A stretch of 64,000 nucleotides of DNA from JAAUTY01 sp964397305 (GTDB lineage: Bacteria; Cyanobacteriota; Cyanobacteriia; Cyanobacteriales; Spirulinaceae): assembly GCA_964397305.1 (NCBI GenBank), contig CAYNIP010000011.1, forward strand, positions 1-64,000, written 5' to 3'. The translations under genes and the position numbers were made by a program. The notes under the pieces are model-generated. The model ran no database searches, was not told where the DNA came from, and was given only the letters and a program-made list of their open reading frames with translations. This document shows, in pieces, positions 24,747 through 33,700 of the stretch (its first letter is position 1; each line of letters begins with the position of its first letter).

Positions 24747-25669
24747 TTTGTGGAGGCGACGGGAACAGGCGAGGTTTCTGAGGTGGGCTGACCGACGCTA
24801 CCCTGGAGCTGGCTCTCGAGGAGCATTGCTTGGGGACGGGCGCTGGCATAAAAGGCGATCGCCGGAACCACGCCGACGATCAAGCCCAGCACCACCGGAA
24901 CCCAGAAGCCAAAGGCCAAGCTCATCACCGTGGCAAAGGCTAGGTTACTCAGGTAAATCGCCAGGGGAAACAGCATCTGCTCTCGCGACAGGTGCAGCGG
25001 TTGACGCGGCCAGAGCAGGGTTGCCACCGTCATGAACACGATACCCGTCCCCAACCAGCCGACGAAGTTCTGGTACGGCATCCCGAAAAAGGCCCCCGGC
25101 TGTTCCCAAAGCCAAAAGGGCATCAGGGTTTGACTCATGGCCGGGTCGAGCACAAAGTCCCAGGAGGTCAGCAGCACGGAGCCGAAGGCGATCGCTAGGC
25201 TCAAGTGCAGCCAGCGGGGCCAGCCGAAGCGCTCCAAGCCGACACGGGCGAGGAGGTAGGCCGCACAGCCCAGGTAGAACCAGGAGAGGGGAATCGTGAA
25301 GGGGACGAGACCGGCGATCTTGTAGCCCAGGCCTGAGAGATAGCGATAGTGCCCAAAGGGAAAGCCGGTACTGGTTCCTAGGAGCTCGCTGCCGAGGGAG
25401 AGCAGGATAGCCGGGACCATGAAGCTGAGCCAGCGGCGCGTCCCCAGCACGCGATAGGCATAGACCGCCACAGCGGCCGTGCCTAGGAGCATGTAGACCA
25501 CGCCACCGCCCGCCATGGACCATTGAAAGATGTACTGACCCAAGGCTGAGAGCTGGACCACCCATTCTGCATGGGGCAGCACAATCAGCAGGCCAGCTAG
25601 GCCAAAGAGCATGGAGACAGCGTGACCGATGAGCAGGGAGCGCTCGACCGTAGCTAGGTGTTTCATCAA
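24743..25669 (-). CDS. cruF: Gamma-carotene 1',2'-hydratase CruF
   Basis: 308 aa, seven or eight membrane helices. The conserved block FPFGHYRYLSGLGYKIAG with LVPFTIPLSWFYLG and SWDFVLDPAM is typical of CruF/CrtC-like carotenoid hydratases (DUF422). CruF hydrates the psi end of gamma-carotene on the way to myxol. It precedes cruG with ATGA overlap, so the two form an operon read on the minus strand. The long upstream gap probably holds its promoter. Confidence 0.92.
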   Translation of the reverse strand: MMKHLATVERSLLIGHAVSMLFGLAGLLIVLPHAEWVVQLSALGQYIFQWSMAGGGVVYMLLGTAAVAVYAYRVLGTRRWLSFMVPAILLSLGSELLGTSTGFPFGHYRYLSGLGYKIAGLVPFTIPLSWFYLGCAAYLLARVGLERFGWPRWLHLSLAIAFGSVLLTSWDFVLDPAMSQTLMPFWLWEQPGAFFGMPYQNFVGWLGTGIVFMTVATLLWPRQPLHLSREQMLFPLAIYLSNLAFATVMSLAFGFWVPVVLGLIVGVVPAIAFYASARPQAMLLESQLQGSVGQPTSETSPVPVASTK

Positions 25670-25977
25670 ACCAACATCCTCGCGAAAGTTCTGAGTTGCG
25701 ATGCCAAACCCGGAGCGACACAGCGGGCTGCTGCCAATCTCAGCCCAGCGTGGCGTGCCGTCAACCGTAGCCTAGAGACTAAACCATTCTTAAAGAAATA
25801 GTTTACATCTCTACATAAATTGTTTGTACCCCAGTCCCCAAGTTGCCAGCCCCTAGAGCCGCCCGACTCCCCTCGGAGGCTCGGCCTGAATCCGCTAGAA
25901 TGGCAGCAGCAGCCCTGAGAAGGAGTGGCGGCCCCGCCCTCGCTCCCAGAGCTGACAGCCTGCTCGCCCTCGTCACC
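25670..25977. other. Divergent promoter region cruF / GNAT gene
   Basis: 308 bp without a gene. An AT-rich core at about 25785-25830 (TTAAAGAAATAGTTTACA and CATAAATTG) stands out from the GC-rich surroundings and is the likely promoter for one or both divergent genes. The upstream open frame of the GNAT gene in 25843-25977 has poor composition and is taken as untranslated. Confidence 0.5.
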
Positions 25978-27132
25978 ATGACCCATTCTGACCGTCTCGA
26001 AATTCGCTGCCTGCAACTGCGCGACGTGGAAGCGATCGAGGCGCTGGCGGCGCGATCGCCCCGTTGCGAGATCCCCGGCGGTGAGCCCAGCCTCGCCCAC
26101 AAGCTAGAGCAGTTTCAGCGCTGGTACGGGCTGCTGAAGCTTCTGCGCCTGTTTCCCCAGCTCCGCCACAATGTCGATTTTTACGTGGCCGAACAGGCGG
26201 GGGAACTGCGGGGCGTGATTCAAGTATCCCCCTTTAATGCCGCCCGCAGTACCTGGCGGATTGATCGCGCGTTGGCCGCGAGCCCCGCTCCCGGCCTGCG
26301 GGATGTGGGGGGCCAGTTACTGCGCCACTGCTTTGAAGTGATCTGGGAGGCTCGCACCTGGATTCTCGAGGTGGATATTCACGACTCCGACAGCCTCGCC
26401 CTCTACCGGCAAACGGGGTTCCAGCCCCTGGCCCAGCTCACCTACTGGGCGATCGCCCCGGCCCAACTAGCGCTCTTGGCCCAACGGCAGCCTCGCCTGC
26501 CCAACCTGCTGCCGGTCAGCAACGCCGACGCCCAATTGCTCTACCAATTGGACACGGTGGCCATGCCGCCCTTGCTGCGCCAAGTCTTTGACCGCCACAG
26601 CGATGATTTTAAGCGCCCGCTCTGGCACGGTGCTGTCAGTTGGGTGCAACGCTGGTTGCAGCAAGCCAATACCGTGAGTGCCTATGTCTTTGAGCCGCAA
26701 CGGAAGGCCGCCATCGGCTCGTTCCAGCTCACCCTCGCGGGGGATACGGAGGCCGCTGCTCACCAGGCCGAACTGACGGTGCATCCGGCCTATACCTGGC
26801 TCTACCCAGAACTCCTGGTCCACATGGCCCAGGTGGCGCAACAGGCGGCGAGCGATCGCCCCCTTGCCATTGTCTCGGCGGACTACCAGCCCGAGCGGGA
26901 AGAGTACTTTGAGCAAATCGGCGCCGAACGGGATCAGCAGGCCCTGCTGATGTCCCGCTCGGTCTGGCACAAGCTCCGGGAAGCACGCCCCCTCGAGGGC
27001 CGCCTGCAACTCTCGGATGTTTTGCAAGGCTTGCAGCCGGCTCGAACCCCTGTGCCCAGCCGCTTCGCCTGGTGGCGCTCGGAGTCGCCCGAAGCCCCCG
27101 AGCGCGATCGCCCGCCGGAGCACCAACCATGA
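25978..27132 (+). CDS. GNAT-family N-acetyltransferase, two-domain
   Basis: 384 aa from ATG 25978. The N-terminal ~165 residues follow a GNAT fold: RLEIRCLQLRDVEAIEALA at the start, GLRDVGGQLLRHCFE as the acetyl-CoA loop, and SLALYRQTGFQPL near the end. The C-terminal half looks like a second, degenerate GNAT-like module, as in many cyanobacterial paralogues. The substrate is unknown. The stop overlaps the ruvX start (ATGA), so the two are coupled. Confidence 0.85.
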   Translation: MTHSDRLEIRCLQLRDVEAIEALAARSPRCEIPGGEPSLAHKLEQFQRWYGLLKLLRLFPQLRHNVDFYVAEQAGELRGVIQVSPFNAARSTWRIDRALAASPAPGLRDVGGQLLRHCFEVIWEARTWILEVDIHDSDSLALYRQTGFQPLAQLTYWAIAPAQLALLAQRQPRLPNLLPVSNADAQLLYQLDTVAMPPLLRQVFDRHSDDFKRPLWHGAVSWVQRWLQQANTVSAYVFEPQRKAAIGSFQLTLAGDTEAAAHQAELTVHPAYTWLYPELLVHMAQVAQQAASDRPLAIVSADYQPEREEYFEQIGAERDQQALLMSRSVWHKLREARPLEGRLQLSDVLQGLQPARTPVPSRFAWWRSESPEAPERDRPPEHQP

Positions 27133-27623
27133 CCCGCGTGGCTGCCCTCGGTCTGGATGTCGGCCAGCGGCGCATTGGGGTCGCGGGCTGCGACGGCCTG
27201 GGCCTGGTGGCCACGGGCCTGACCACCATCCAGCGCCGCTCCTTTGACCAAGATGTGGCCCAACTGCGTTACTGGGTGCAGGAACGGCAGGCCGAGATCC
27301 TGGTGGTGGGCCTGCCCTACACCTTGGCGGGGGAGTTGGGCTTCCAAGCCCAGCAGGTGCAAAAGTTTGCCAACCGACTCCGGGCGGCCCTAGAGCTGCC
27401 CGTGGCCTATGTAGACGAACGCTTTACGTCCCAAGAGGCCAAGGAAAACCTGCAACTCAGCCGCCGCGATCGCCGCCGCAACAAAGGCGCGATCGACCGC
27501 GAGGCGGCAACCATTATTTTGCAACAATGGCTGGAACAACGGCGATCGCCCGCCCTCCTGCCAGCCCCCGCCCCCACCACCACGCTAGACCGAGACGGCC
27601 ATCCGCAGGCAGCCGCCCGCTGA
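27129..27623 (+). CDS. ruvX: Holliday junction resolvase-like RuvX/YqgF
   Basis: 164 aa. The RNase H-like fold opens with ALGLDVGQRRIGVAG, followed by ILVVGLPYTL, YVDERFTSQEA and DREAATIILQQWLE, all YqgF motifs. In E. coli the protein contributes to 16S rRNA 5'-end processing; a DNA-resolving role is also proposed. The C-terminal 20 residues are a Pro-rich extension. It starts in the stop codon of the GNAT gene and is followed 10 bp later by a zinc-ribbon protein. Confidence 0.93.
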   Translation: MTRVAALGLDVGQRRIGVAGCDGLGLVATGLTTIQRRSFDQDVAQLRYWVQERQAEILVVGLPYTLAGELGFQAQQVQKFANRLRAALELPVAYVDERFTSQEAKENLQLSRRDRRRNKGAIDREAATIILQQWLEQRRSPALLPAPAPTTTLDRDGHPQAAAR

Positions 27624-27633
27624 AGCCGTGATC

Positions 27634-27966
27634 ATGACGACCCGTGAATGCTTGTGCCAGTCCTGTCGCAGCCTCCATCCCGTCATCTATGAACCGGGAG
27701 CCTGCGAAGCCGTGCTCCAGTGCCAGGCCTGTGGTCAACTGTGGTACAGTTTGTTGTATGAATGCCCTAACTTCGACGGGGGCAACGATGCTTTAGATGA
27801 GTATCAAATCCCCCTCACCGCCGCCGACTATGCCAGGCTCAGAGCCAGCCCGTCCGCCTACCCCGATCTAGACTTTCTCCGGGGACGAACGGCTCGGGTT
27901 CTCTACGCTGGTGGCGGCGCTGAAGTAGCGTCCGATTTTGCCCTCGGTCGGTGCGGCAGAGCATGA
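27634..27966 (+). CDS. Zinc-ribbon-like hypothetical protein
   Basis: 110 aa. Two CxxC pairs (CLCQSC near residue 6 and CQACGQLWYS near residue 34) suggest a zinc ribbon. After it come an acidic stretch, DEYQIPLTAADYARL and a C-terminal RTARVLYAGGGAEVASDFALGR. The domain pairing is found in cyanobacteria, but the role is unknown. ATG at 27634 is chosen; GTG 27628 is two codons upstream. It ends the GNAT-ruvX gene row. Confidence 0.75.
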   Translation: MTTRECLCQSCRSLHPVIYEPGACEAVLQCQACGQLWYSLLYECPNFDGGNDALDEYQIPLTAADYARLRASPSAYPDLDFLRGRTARVLYAGGGAEVASDFALGRCGRA

Positions 27967-28026
27967 ATCGGGAGACCGATGCGGGCTGCGCCAACTGGGT
28001 GCATCTCAGTTAGGCAAGTTGGCCCA

Positions 28027-28091
28027 CTCTGCGAGAAGCCGCTGCGCGTCTACATCCCCCGGCCCCTTCTCCCAAGTAGGGCGAAGGGGAG
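28027..28091 (+). repeat. Partial copy of the hairpin-rich dispersed repeat
   Basis: CTCTGCGAGAAGCCGCTGCG, GTCTACATCCCCCGGCCCCTTCTCCCAAG and GGGGAG repeat the left part of the element at 21253-21428. The right part is missing. It lies between the zinc-ribbon gene and the glutathione peroxidase gene. Confidence 0.7.
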
Positions 28092-28168
28092 TCTCCAAAG
28101 TGAGATACCCCGCCAACCGAACCGCCCTAATTCCCTGCACGCCTGATGAATCAGGAGACGTTGAACCA

Positions 28169-28663
28169 ATGGCAACTGCAACTCCGACCTCGATTTATGA
28201 CCTGACGGTGACAACCCTGGAGGGTAAGCCGGTAGCCTTGGAGACCTACAAGGGCAAGGTGTTGCTGGTGGTGAATACGGCCAGCCAGTGCGGTTTTACG
28301 CCGCAATACCAGGGACTTCAGGCCCTCTATGAGCAGTACGCGGGCCAAGGGTTGAGCGTGCTCGGCTTCCCCTGCAATCAATTTGGGCAACAGGAACCGG
28401 GCAACTCGCAGCAAATCAAGTCCTTTTGTGAAGCCCGCTTTGGTGTGTCATTCCCACTATTTGAAAAGATCGAGGTGAATGGCAAAAATGCCCACCCTCT
28501 GTACCAATACTTGACCCAAGCGGCCCCGGGAATTTTGGGCACGAAGGGGATCAAGTGGAACTTCACCAAATTCCTGGTAAATCGAGATGGTGAAGTGGTG
28601 AAGCGCTACCCGCCGATGACAAAACCCGAGGCGATCGCTCAGGATATTCAAGCGTTGCTGTGA
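28169..28663 (+). CDS. Glutathione peroxidase-like peroxidase (cysteine type)
   Basis: 164 aa from ATG 28169, with AGGAG 11 bases upstream; the open frame before it is repeat sequence. Thioredoxin fold with NTASQCGFTPQY (peroxidatic Cys41), FPCNQFGQQEPG, a third Cys in SFCEARFG, and KWNFTKFLV containing the conserved Trp and Asn. No selenocysteine codon. Cyanobacterial homologues reduce lipid hydroperoxides using NADPH or thioredoxin. It is monocistronic. Confidence 0.93.
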   Translation: MATATPTSIYDLTVTTLEGKPVALETYKGKVLLVVNTASQCGFTPQYQGLQALYEQYAGQGLSVLGFPCNQFGQQEPGNSQQIKSFCEARFGVSFPLFEKIEVNGKNAHPLYQYLTQAAPGILGTKGIKWNFTKFLVNRDGEVVKRYPPMTKPEAIAQDIQALL

Positions 28664-28787
28664 CGGCTGCGAGACTCTTCCGGGAAAGCCACAAGGACTG
28701 ATCCTGACGAGGCTGTGTCTGCTCAAGGCAACATTCCGGGCTCTGAGGTTCAGGGCTCGGAATGCTCACACGCGGTTCAAATTAGTA

Positions 28788-29000
28788 TTACCAGTCGGGG
28801 AACAAATGAGACTTGCCACCCAGGAACGAGATCGCTACCGCTAGCACCTTCAACAACAGGGGGGCGAAGAACAAGCTTAAGAGGACACAAACTAGGGCTA
28901 CTGACGCTGTAGCCACCTTGACAATCTCTTCCTTCGCATTCAAGTTGAGAACCAGAGCTAGGGAGGCGATCGCTACGCTAATTGCAAAGGGCGCAACCAT
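28788..29000 (-). CDS. Small two-helix membrane protein
   Basis: 70 aa. Two hydrophobic segments (residues 2-20 and 28-60) flank NLNAKEEIVKVA; GAGAGG lies 8 bases before the ATG. The composition and ribosome-binding site support a real gene of a cyanobacterial membrane family without known function. It is alone on the minus strand, tail-to-tail with the glutathione peroxidase gene. Confidence 0.7.
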   Translation of the reverse strand: MVAPFAISVAIASLALVLNLNAKEEIVKVATASVALVCVLLSLFFAPLLLKVLAVAISFLGGKSHLFPDW

Positions 29001-29438
29001 GCCACCAACCTCTCAGAACACAGTAGTTGTATAGGATGCGTTCCTTCGGTTTCCCTACTTCCGTCCCAGGAATGCCCTCACGGGACCTAGACCTTGGGAT
29101 GAACGATCAGAGTCTCTGTAACTCACGTTACAAATCTTTGCCCCATCTGTCAACCCCTAACTTGCGAGTGATTGACAAACTTGAGGACGTTCACTACCGG
29201 CCCCTCGTTCCGGGAGCAGCCCACTCCGACAGAGCGACGCTCCTGCGGAACAGACTACGCCCTCACCATTAAGTAAGTCCCGATAAGGCCTGAAACCCTG
29301 GCAAACAGGGCTTGCTCTCCATCCCCCAACCTCGGCTCCCGGACCGGAGCAGGAGAGCCAGACAGCTTGCCCGGCCTCCCTCGCACCCATTTTAGGAAGC
29401 GGGGCTGGGAGTGAGGGCCCAGGCCGCAAGGCTCGGCT
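29001..29438. other. Gap with inverted repeats, no gene
   Basis: No gene is supported. Small dyads occur at 29118-29131 (GTAAC/GTTAC), 29207-29251 (GTTCC and GGAGC with GCTCC and GGAAC) and 29296-29310 (CCCTG/CAGGG). The part next to 29438 may be the 3' region of the sigma factor transcript. Confidence 0.5.
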
Positions 29439-30374
29439 CTAACCCACCGCAAGGGCTCGCAGGTGGGGCGCTTGACGCCGCAACGAGCGCAAGGCCTGCT
29501 TTTGCAGTTGCCGGACTCGCTCGTGGCTCATGCCGCATTGGCGGCCGATTTCCTTAAAGCTAAGACTGTAACCCGTGTCAAACCCAAAGCGTAGTTGGAG
29601 AATCTCCCGTTGGCGCTCTGGCAGCGACTCCAGCAGGTGGGCCACTTGTGAACGCAGTTCTTCCCGAGCGGCAAAATCAGCGGGCAACGGCGCATCAGCC
29701 GCAAGCAATTCCCCTAAGGTCGTCGAGTCATCCCCTCGCAGTTGGGCATCTAAGCTCCGCAACTGGGTGCGGTGGGCGGCGCGGCGGATCTCCCGGAGTC
29801 GCTCGGGGGTCAGCTTCAGCTGAGTTGCCAGCTCTGCCTCCGTGGGCGGTCGCTCCAGGGCCAGGGCCAGTTCCCGAGTCGCCTGTTTGATTTTATGGAG
29901 GGTTTCCGTAATGTGGAGGGGTAGACGAATCACCCGACTCTGCTCAGCGAGCGATCGCGTCATAGCCTGACGAATCCACCAGTACGCATAGGTTGAGAAC
30001 TTGTATCCGCGCTCCGGGTCAAACTTCTCGATCGCCCGGAACAGGCCCAGGCTGCCCTCTTGGATCAAATCCAGAAGCGGCAAGCCCCGATTTTGATACC
30101 GCTTGGCAATGGAGACGACGAGGCGCAGGTTTGCGGCGGCCATGCGCTGACGAGCCCGCTGGCCCCGCTCTACCGTAGCGGTCTCTGCGGCTGTGAGGGA
30201 CTCTGTTGCGTCCTTGGTGCGTAGGGGCAGCATCGCCTGCACTTGGTGCGCGAGGTCAATTTCCTGCTGGCGTGTCAGGAGAGGCGTTCTGCCGATGGCC
30301 TGAAGATAAGCTTTGACCGGATCGACGAGCGCAGTGCGTTGCATAAAATGATTGAAACTGACTTCTCTAACCAT
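29439..30374 (-). CDS. RNA polymerase sigma factor, group 2 sigma-70
   Basis: 311 aa. Region 1.2 (DPVKAYLQAIGRTPLLT), region 2 (GSLGLFRAIEKFDPERGYKF, STYAYWWIRQAMTRSLAEQS), region 3 (TLHKIKQATRELALAL) and region 4.2 (SFKEIGRQCGMSHERVRQLQ) are all intact. The short N-terminus without region 1.1 marks a group 2 factor (SigB-E type), which in cyanobacteria serve stress, carbon/nitrogen or dark responses. The ATG at 30374 (MVREVSF) is preferred; a Met 10 codons later also precedes region 1.2. Confidence 0.9.
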   Translation of the reverse strand: MVREVSFNHFMQRTALVDPVKAYLQAIGRTPLLTRQQEIDLAHQVQAMLPLRTKDATESLTAAETATVERGQRARQRMAAANLRLVVSIAKRYQNRGLPLLDLIQEGSLGLFRAIEKFDPERGYKFSTYAYWWIRQAMTRSLAEQSRVIRLPLHITETLHKIKQATRELALALERPPTEAELATQLKLTPERLREIRRAAHRTQLRSLDAQLRGDDSTTLGELLAADAPLPADFAAREELRSQVAHLLESLPERQREILQLRFGFDTGYSLSFKEIGRQCGMSHERVRQLQKQALRSLRRQAPHLRALAVG

Positions 30375-30624
30375 TAGACCACAACTAGCCCGATGCCAAC
30401 CTCCCTCCTCTGTCAGGACTTCCCCGCCGCAAACCGCTCCCGCCTCTCTCCAACGGCTTAGGTCTCTCGAGGGGTCGCTGCCTCCCAGGGCCGCCGTGGG
30501 TGGTGCGAGGCTCGACGTTGACGGGTAACGGCAGCAGAGACCCCGCCCCGGGCAAGCCCCTGGGAACACAACAGCCCGGTCAAACGAGGGAACCACTGCG
30601 TTACGGTTGCCCTGAAGCCAGGGA

Positions 30625-30987
30625 TCACGACTTCGGCGATCGCGGCCGCCAGCGACCCGCCGCCACCGCACTGACCCCCGGCAAGGAGGCTGACTGTCGC
30701 CGCCAAACCTGAGCCATCAATACTAAGCAAGCGAGGAAGTAGCTCGAGGCCGCAAAGGTATCGAGCAGGAGCAGGCGGATGTGCCAGATCCCGCTGGTGT
30801 GGGCTGCACCAGTGCTTAACAAGCTGTAGGCCAGCAGCCAGAGGAGCGCCGTGGCGATCGCCAACCGACTGGCCCGCTGTTGCTCCCGGCTCCCCGTCCG
30901 CCGCAGCAAGGTCCAGGCCGCCGGCCCTAGCCCCGCAATCGGGACGAAATAGAGCAGGAGTTGCAAACGTCGCCAGGGAGAAAGCAT
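30625..30987 (-). CDS. Small membrane protein, three to four helices
   Basis: 120 aa from ATG 30987. LLLYFVPIAGLGPAAWTLLR, a charged loop with REQQRASRLAIATALLWLLA, YSLLSTGAA and a last helix LLDTFAASSYFLACLVL form a pattern I know from unnamed cyanobacterial membrane proteins. The final 20 residues are Arg/Pro-rich. It precedes the sigma factor gene on the same strand with a 250-bp gap. Role unknown. Confidence 0.65.
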   Translation of the reverse strand: MLSPWRRLQLLLYFVPIAGLGPAAWTLLRRTGSREQQRASRLAIATALLWLLAYSLLSTGAAHTSGIWHIRLLLLDTFAASSYFLACLVLMAQVWRRQSASLPGVSAVAAGRWRPRSPKS

Positions 30988-31162
30988 GGTGACAAGGCCA
31001 GATACAGATCGCAGGCCAAGCCCAGGGCAGACCCGCTTCAATTCTAGACAACCCAGCACCCGCCTCGGAGTGGGTTGGCAAAGTCCGTTGCAACCCTGGC
31101 AGAACAAACGTTGTAGCCTTTGCGTTACAGCCCTTTGACGAATCATACCAAACGATCTCAAA

Positions 31163-31301
31163 GTCCCTCTCCCAGGGAGAGGAATTTAGGGTGAGGGCCC
31201 GTCTTAGGCGATGGCTGAACAAGCTGTACGGCGGCCCTCGTTCCCCAGTCCCTGCTCCCAAAGCTGGGAGATGTAGACGCGCAGCGCCTGCTTGCAGAGG
31301 G
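31163..31301 (+). repeat. Fragments of the dispersed hairpin repeat
   Basis: Two pieces: 31163-31197 (CCCTCTCCC...GGGAGAGG then TTAGGGTGAGGG) and 31249-31301 (CTGCTCCCAAAGCTGGGAG, then GTAGACGCGCAGCG and CTTGCAGAGGGG, partly the reverse complement of the unit at 28027). The rest of the gap 30988-31566 shows no gene. Confidence 0.65.
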
Positions 31302-31566
31302 GGCTGCCGTTATCACCTCCGCCCGTCCCTTTCCCGATCGCGATCGCATCCCTGCGAGGATCACAGCCGCCACCGGATCGGCCTCACAAGTTTCCCGGAC
31401 TAAAATCAACCCTTCGAGCCATTGCAGTCAGCAGAATAGAGAGGAAGCAATCGGAGTTCAGCACCCCCCAAGTCGGGAAATGCGCCCCTAGGCTAGCCTC
31501 GTCATGCCAAGGCTTACCCCTCGTTGCCTCACACAACACTCATTGTTTCCTCCTAGTTCCTAGGAG

Positions 31567-31597
31567 CCCCAGCTTGATTCCCAAGCTGGGGATTTTT
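31567..31597 (+). terminator. Rho-independent terminator on the plus strand
   Basis: CCCCAGCTTG, loop ATTCC, CAAGCTGGGG (10 perfect pairs) followed by ATTTTT. No plus-strand gene lies upstream within the gap, so it may end a small RNA; a second small hairpin CTCCTAG/CTAGGAG sits directly before it. Confidence 0.75.
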
Positions 31598-31613
31598 ATG
31601 AGTTCACTAGCCA

Positions 31614-31646
31614 CAAAAATCGGGGCAGATCATCAAGGCTGCCCCG
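31614..31646 (-). terminator. petH terminator
   Basis: Read on the minus strand, CGGGGCAG, a 10-base loop and CTGCCCCG form 8 perfect pairs followed by ATTTTTG. It lies 20 bp after the petH stop. Confidence 0.8.
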
Positions 31647-31665
31647 ACCAAACCCGAACGAGCCG

Positions 31666-32877
31666 CTAGTAGACTTCAACGTGCCAGCGCTCTTCCTTCT
31701 TCATCTGCTTGCGGAACTCATCCCAATTGAGGCCCCGCTTCTCCGCTTCCTGGGTGAAGGTTTCCGAGATCGGCGGCTCCATCCCCTTGAGACCACACAT
31801 ATAGACGTGGGTATTGGGCTTCCGCATCAGCTCGAACAACTCATCTGCATACTCACTGACCCGGCTCTGGACGTACATCTTGCCGCCCTCCGCATTCTGT
31901 TGCTCGCGGCTGATTGCATAGGTCAGGCGGAAGTTCTCCGGATACTCCGCCGCCATGCGCTCTAGGTCCTCTTTGTAGAGAATGTTCGCTGTGTAGGGAA
32001 TCCCAAAGATCAGCCACGCGAGCCCCTTGAACTGGTAGTCAGGATTGAGGTTGCGTTCCCGAGCCTCGAACATCCGTTCGAGGAAAGCTCGGAACGGCGC
32101 AATGCCAGTCCCCGTAGCCAGCATAACGACGGTGGCAGCTTCGTCACTGGGAAGGAGCATCTCCTTGCCGACCGGGCCGGTGATGCTGACATCAGCCCCC
32201 TCCGCCAGATTGCACAGGTGGGTGGAGCAGACGCCATAGACGGTTTCCCCCGTTTCCGGGTGCTGGTACTCGAGCTGGCGCACACAGAGCGACACCGTGG
32301 CATCATCGCCGCGATCGCCGTGGCGCGTCGAGGCAATCGAATACAAGCGGAGCTTGTGGGGCTTGCCTTTTTCATCCGTCCCCGGGGGGATAATACCGAT
32401 ACTCTGACCCTCGAGGTAGCGCAGATCGCCCCCGGACAGGTCGAAGGTGAGGTGGCGGACCGTACCGCTACCGCCCTCGCGCACCAGTTCGCGATTTTCC
32501 AGGCATTTCCCGACGAAGGGACTTTTGGGTTTGTAAATGTTGACTGGAATCTCTTGGGCGTGGGACTTCGCTTGTGTCATAGCTTGATTCTCCGGTTGCT
32601 CCATCTTCACAGGCGCAGGCGACGGCACGACGGCAGAGGGCTGAGCCAAGCCGTTGAGCGGAGCAATCTTGACAATCTTGCCACCCAGTCGCGCGATGCG
32701 CCGCATCTCTTCGTTCATGCGATTGTAGGGCACAGTGACAAAGGTGCTGCCACTGCGCCGCAGGGGATAATCGAGGCTGTCTGCCTGTTCATTCTGCCGC
32801 AGGCCCACCACCTCGTAGACGTACAGGCGGCTGCCGTAGGCGGTACTCCCACTAGACTTGGCGTTCGACAAATACAT
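31666..32877 (-). CDS. petH: Ferredoxin-NADP+ reductase with CpcD-like linker domain
   Basis: 403 aa. Residues 1-60 form a CpcD-like phycobilisome linker domain (LYVYEVVGLRQNEQ, STFVTVPYNRMNEEM). A Pro/Gln-rich hinge follows, then the catalytic core: KLRLYSIAST for FAD, GVCSTHLCNL, GTGIAPFRAFLERM for NADP and the C-terminal Tyr. It transfers electrons from photosystem I-reduced ferredoxin to NADP+. The start at 32877 has GGGAG upstream. The hinge holds in-frame Met codons (e.g. in EQPENQAM), where a shorter isoform without the linker could start, as known in Synechocystis. Confidence 0.97.
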   Translation of the reverse strand: MYLSNAKSSGSTAYGSRLYVYEVVGLRQNEQADSLDYPLRRSGSTFVTVPYNRMNEEMRRIARLGGKIVKIAPLNGLAQPSAVVPSPAPVKMEQPENQAMTQAKSHAQEIPVNIYKPKSPFVGKCLENRELVREGGSGTVRHLTFDLSGGDLRYLEGQSIGIIPPGTDEKGKPHKLRLYSIASTRHGDRGDDATVSLCVRQLEYQHPETGETVYGVCSTHLCNLAEGADVSITGPVGKEMLLPSDEAATVVMLATGTGIAPFRAFLERMFEARERNLNPDYQFKGLAWLIFGIPYTANILYKEDLERMAAEYPENFRLTYAISREQQNAEGGKMYVQSRVSEYADELFELMRKPNTHVYMCGLKGMEPPISETFTQEAEKRGLNWDEFRKQMKKEERWHVEVY

Positions 32878-33700
32878 GCGCTTATGAGTCTCCCATCTCA
32901 ACTGAGAACTGAATCTTGGGCACGCTCACAATCTGGCTCGCGCTCCAGTCAGTGACGCGGTGCGGGAGCCGTTAGGAGCTATGCGTAAATTCCAGCCTAT
33001 CATTGAGCCTGACGTGACCTGCGCTCAGAACCGAGACTCCCAGGGAAGGCCCCCGGCGTTCCCTCCGACAGCCCTGCTCTAGGGTAGCGACAAGTTGAGC
33101 AGCTGGCTGTAAACCTGGCATCAATTTTATTTTTTCTTTAGCCAAAAGGTCCGCGCTACCTTAGCATAAGTACTGGGCTCAACTTCGGCGACGATGCGGC
33201 GGGGTGAACGAAAAAAAGCGCGGCTTCCCTGAATTTTGAGCGATTGCTCAAGAGCAGAGTGTAGCCTCCTATCGCTACGCGACGCTAGTGCGAACAGCGT
33301 TACGGGGCCCTCATCCCCCGGCCCCTTCTCCCAGCTTTGGGAGAAGGGGAGTTAGAAGCACCTCTCTCAACTTGGGGGAGGGGTTGGGGTGAAGGCTGAG
33401 CGAAGGAGTATCAACATCCCGCGTAAAGTTTCGTCCACTCCGATGCGGCGACTCAGCTTGTAGTAGACAATCCATTCTGGTAAAATCTGTACAGGTCTCC
33501 GGTATAAATACTCAGTCTGCCTTCACTGCCCCGTACTGTCGGGCTGCTATTGGAGTGGGGATTGGCAAGCTACGCTGAGGTGCAACCCATCACATCGACG
33601 GCTGCTATCTGTGGCTAGCGGGGCCCAATCCGGTTCTGGCTCCTCGGGGTTAGGACTGAAGTGATTTTTATGAAAAGCGGTTTTGCATTAGAGGGACGTT
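32878..33700. other. Long gap between petH and prk
   Basis: 823 bp between divergent petH and prk, so it contains both promoters. The middle (33208-33441) is occupied by dispersed repeats. An AT-rich stretch at 33120-33150 is a candidate petH promoter part. No reading frame in the gap resembles a protein. Confidence 0.6.
33208..33441 (+). repeat. Composite of two dispersed repeats
   Basis: 33208-33242 copies the ACGAAAAAAAGCGCGGCT block of 15480-15513. From 33296 the hairpin-rich element follows: AGCGTTACGGGGCCC, CCCCTTCTCCC/GGGAGAAGGGG, GGAGTATCAACATCCCGCG and TTTCGTCCACTCC, nearly the same as 21303-21428. The two families are joined here and at 15480-15591 in the same order. Confidence 0.8.
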
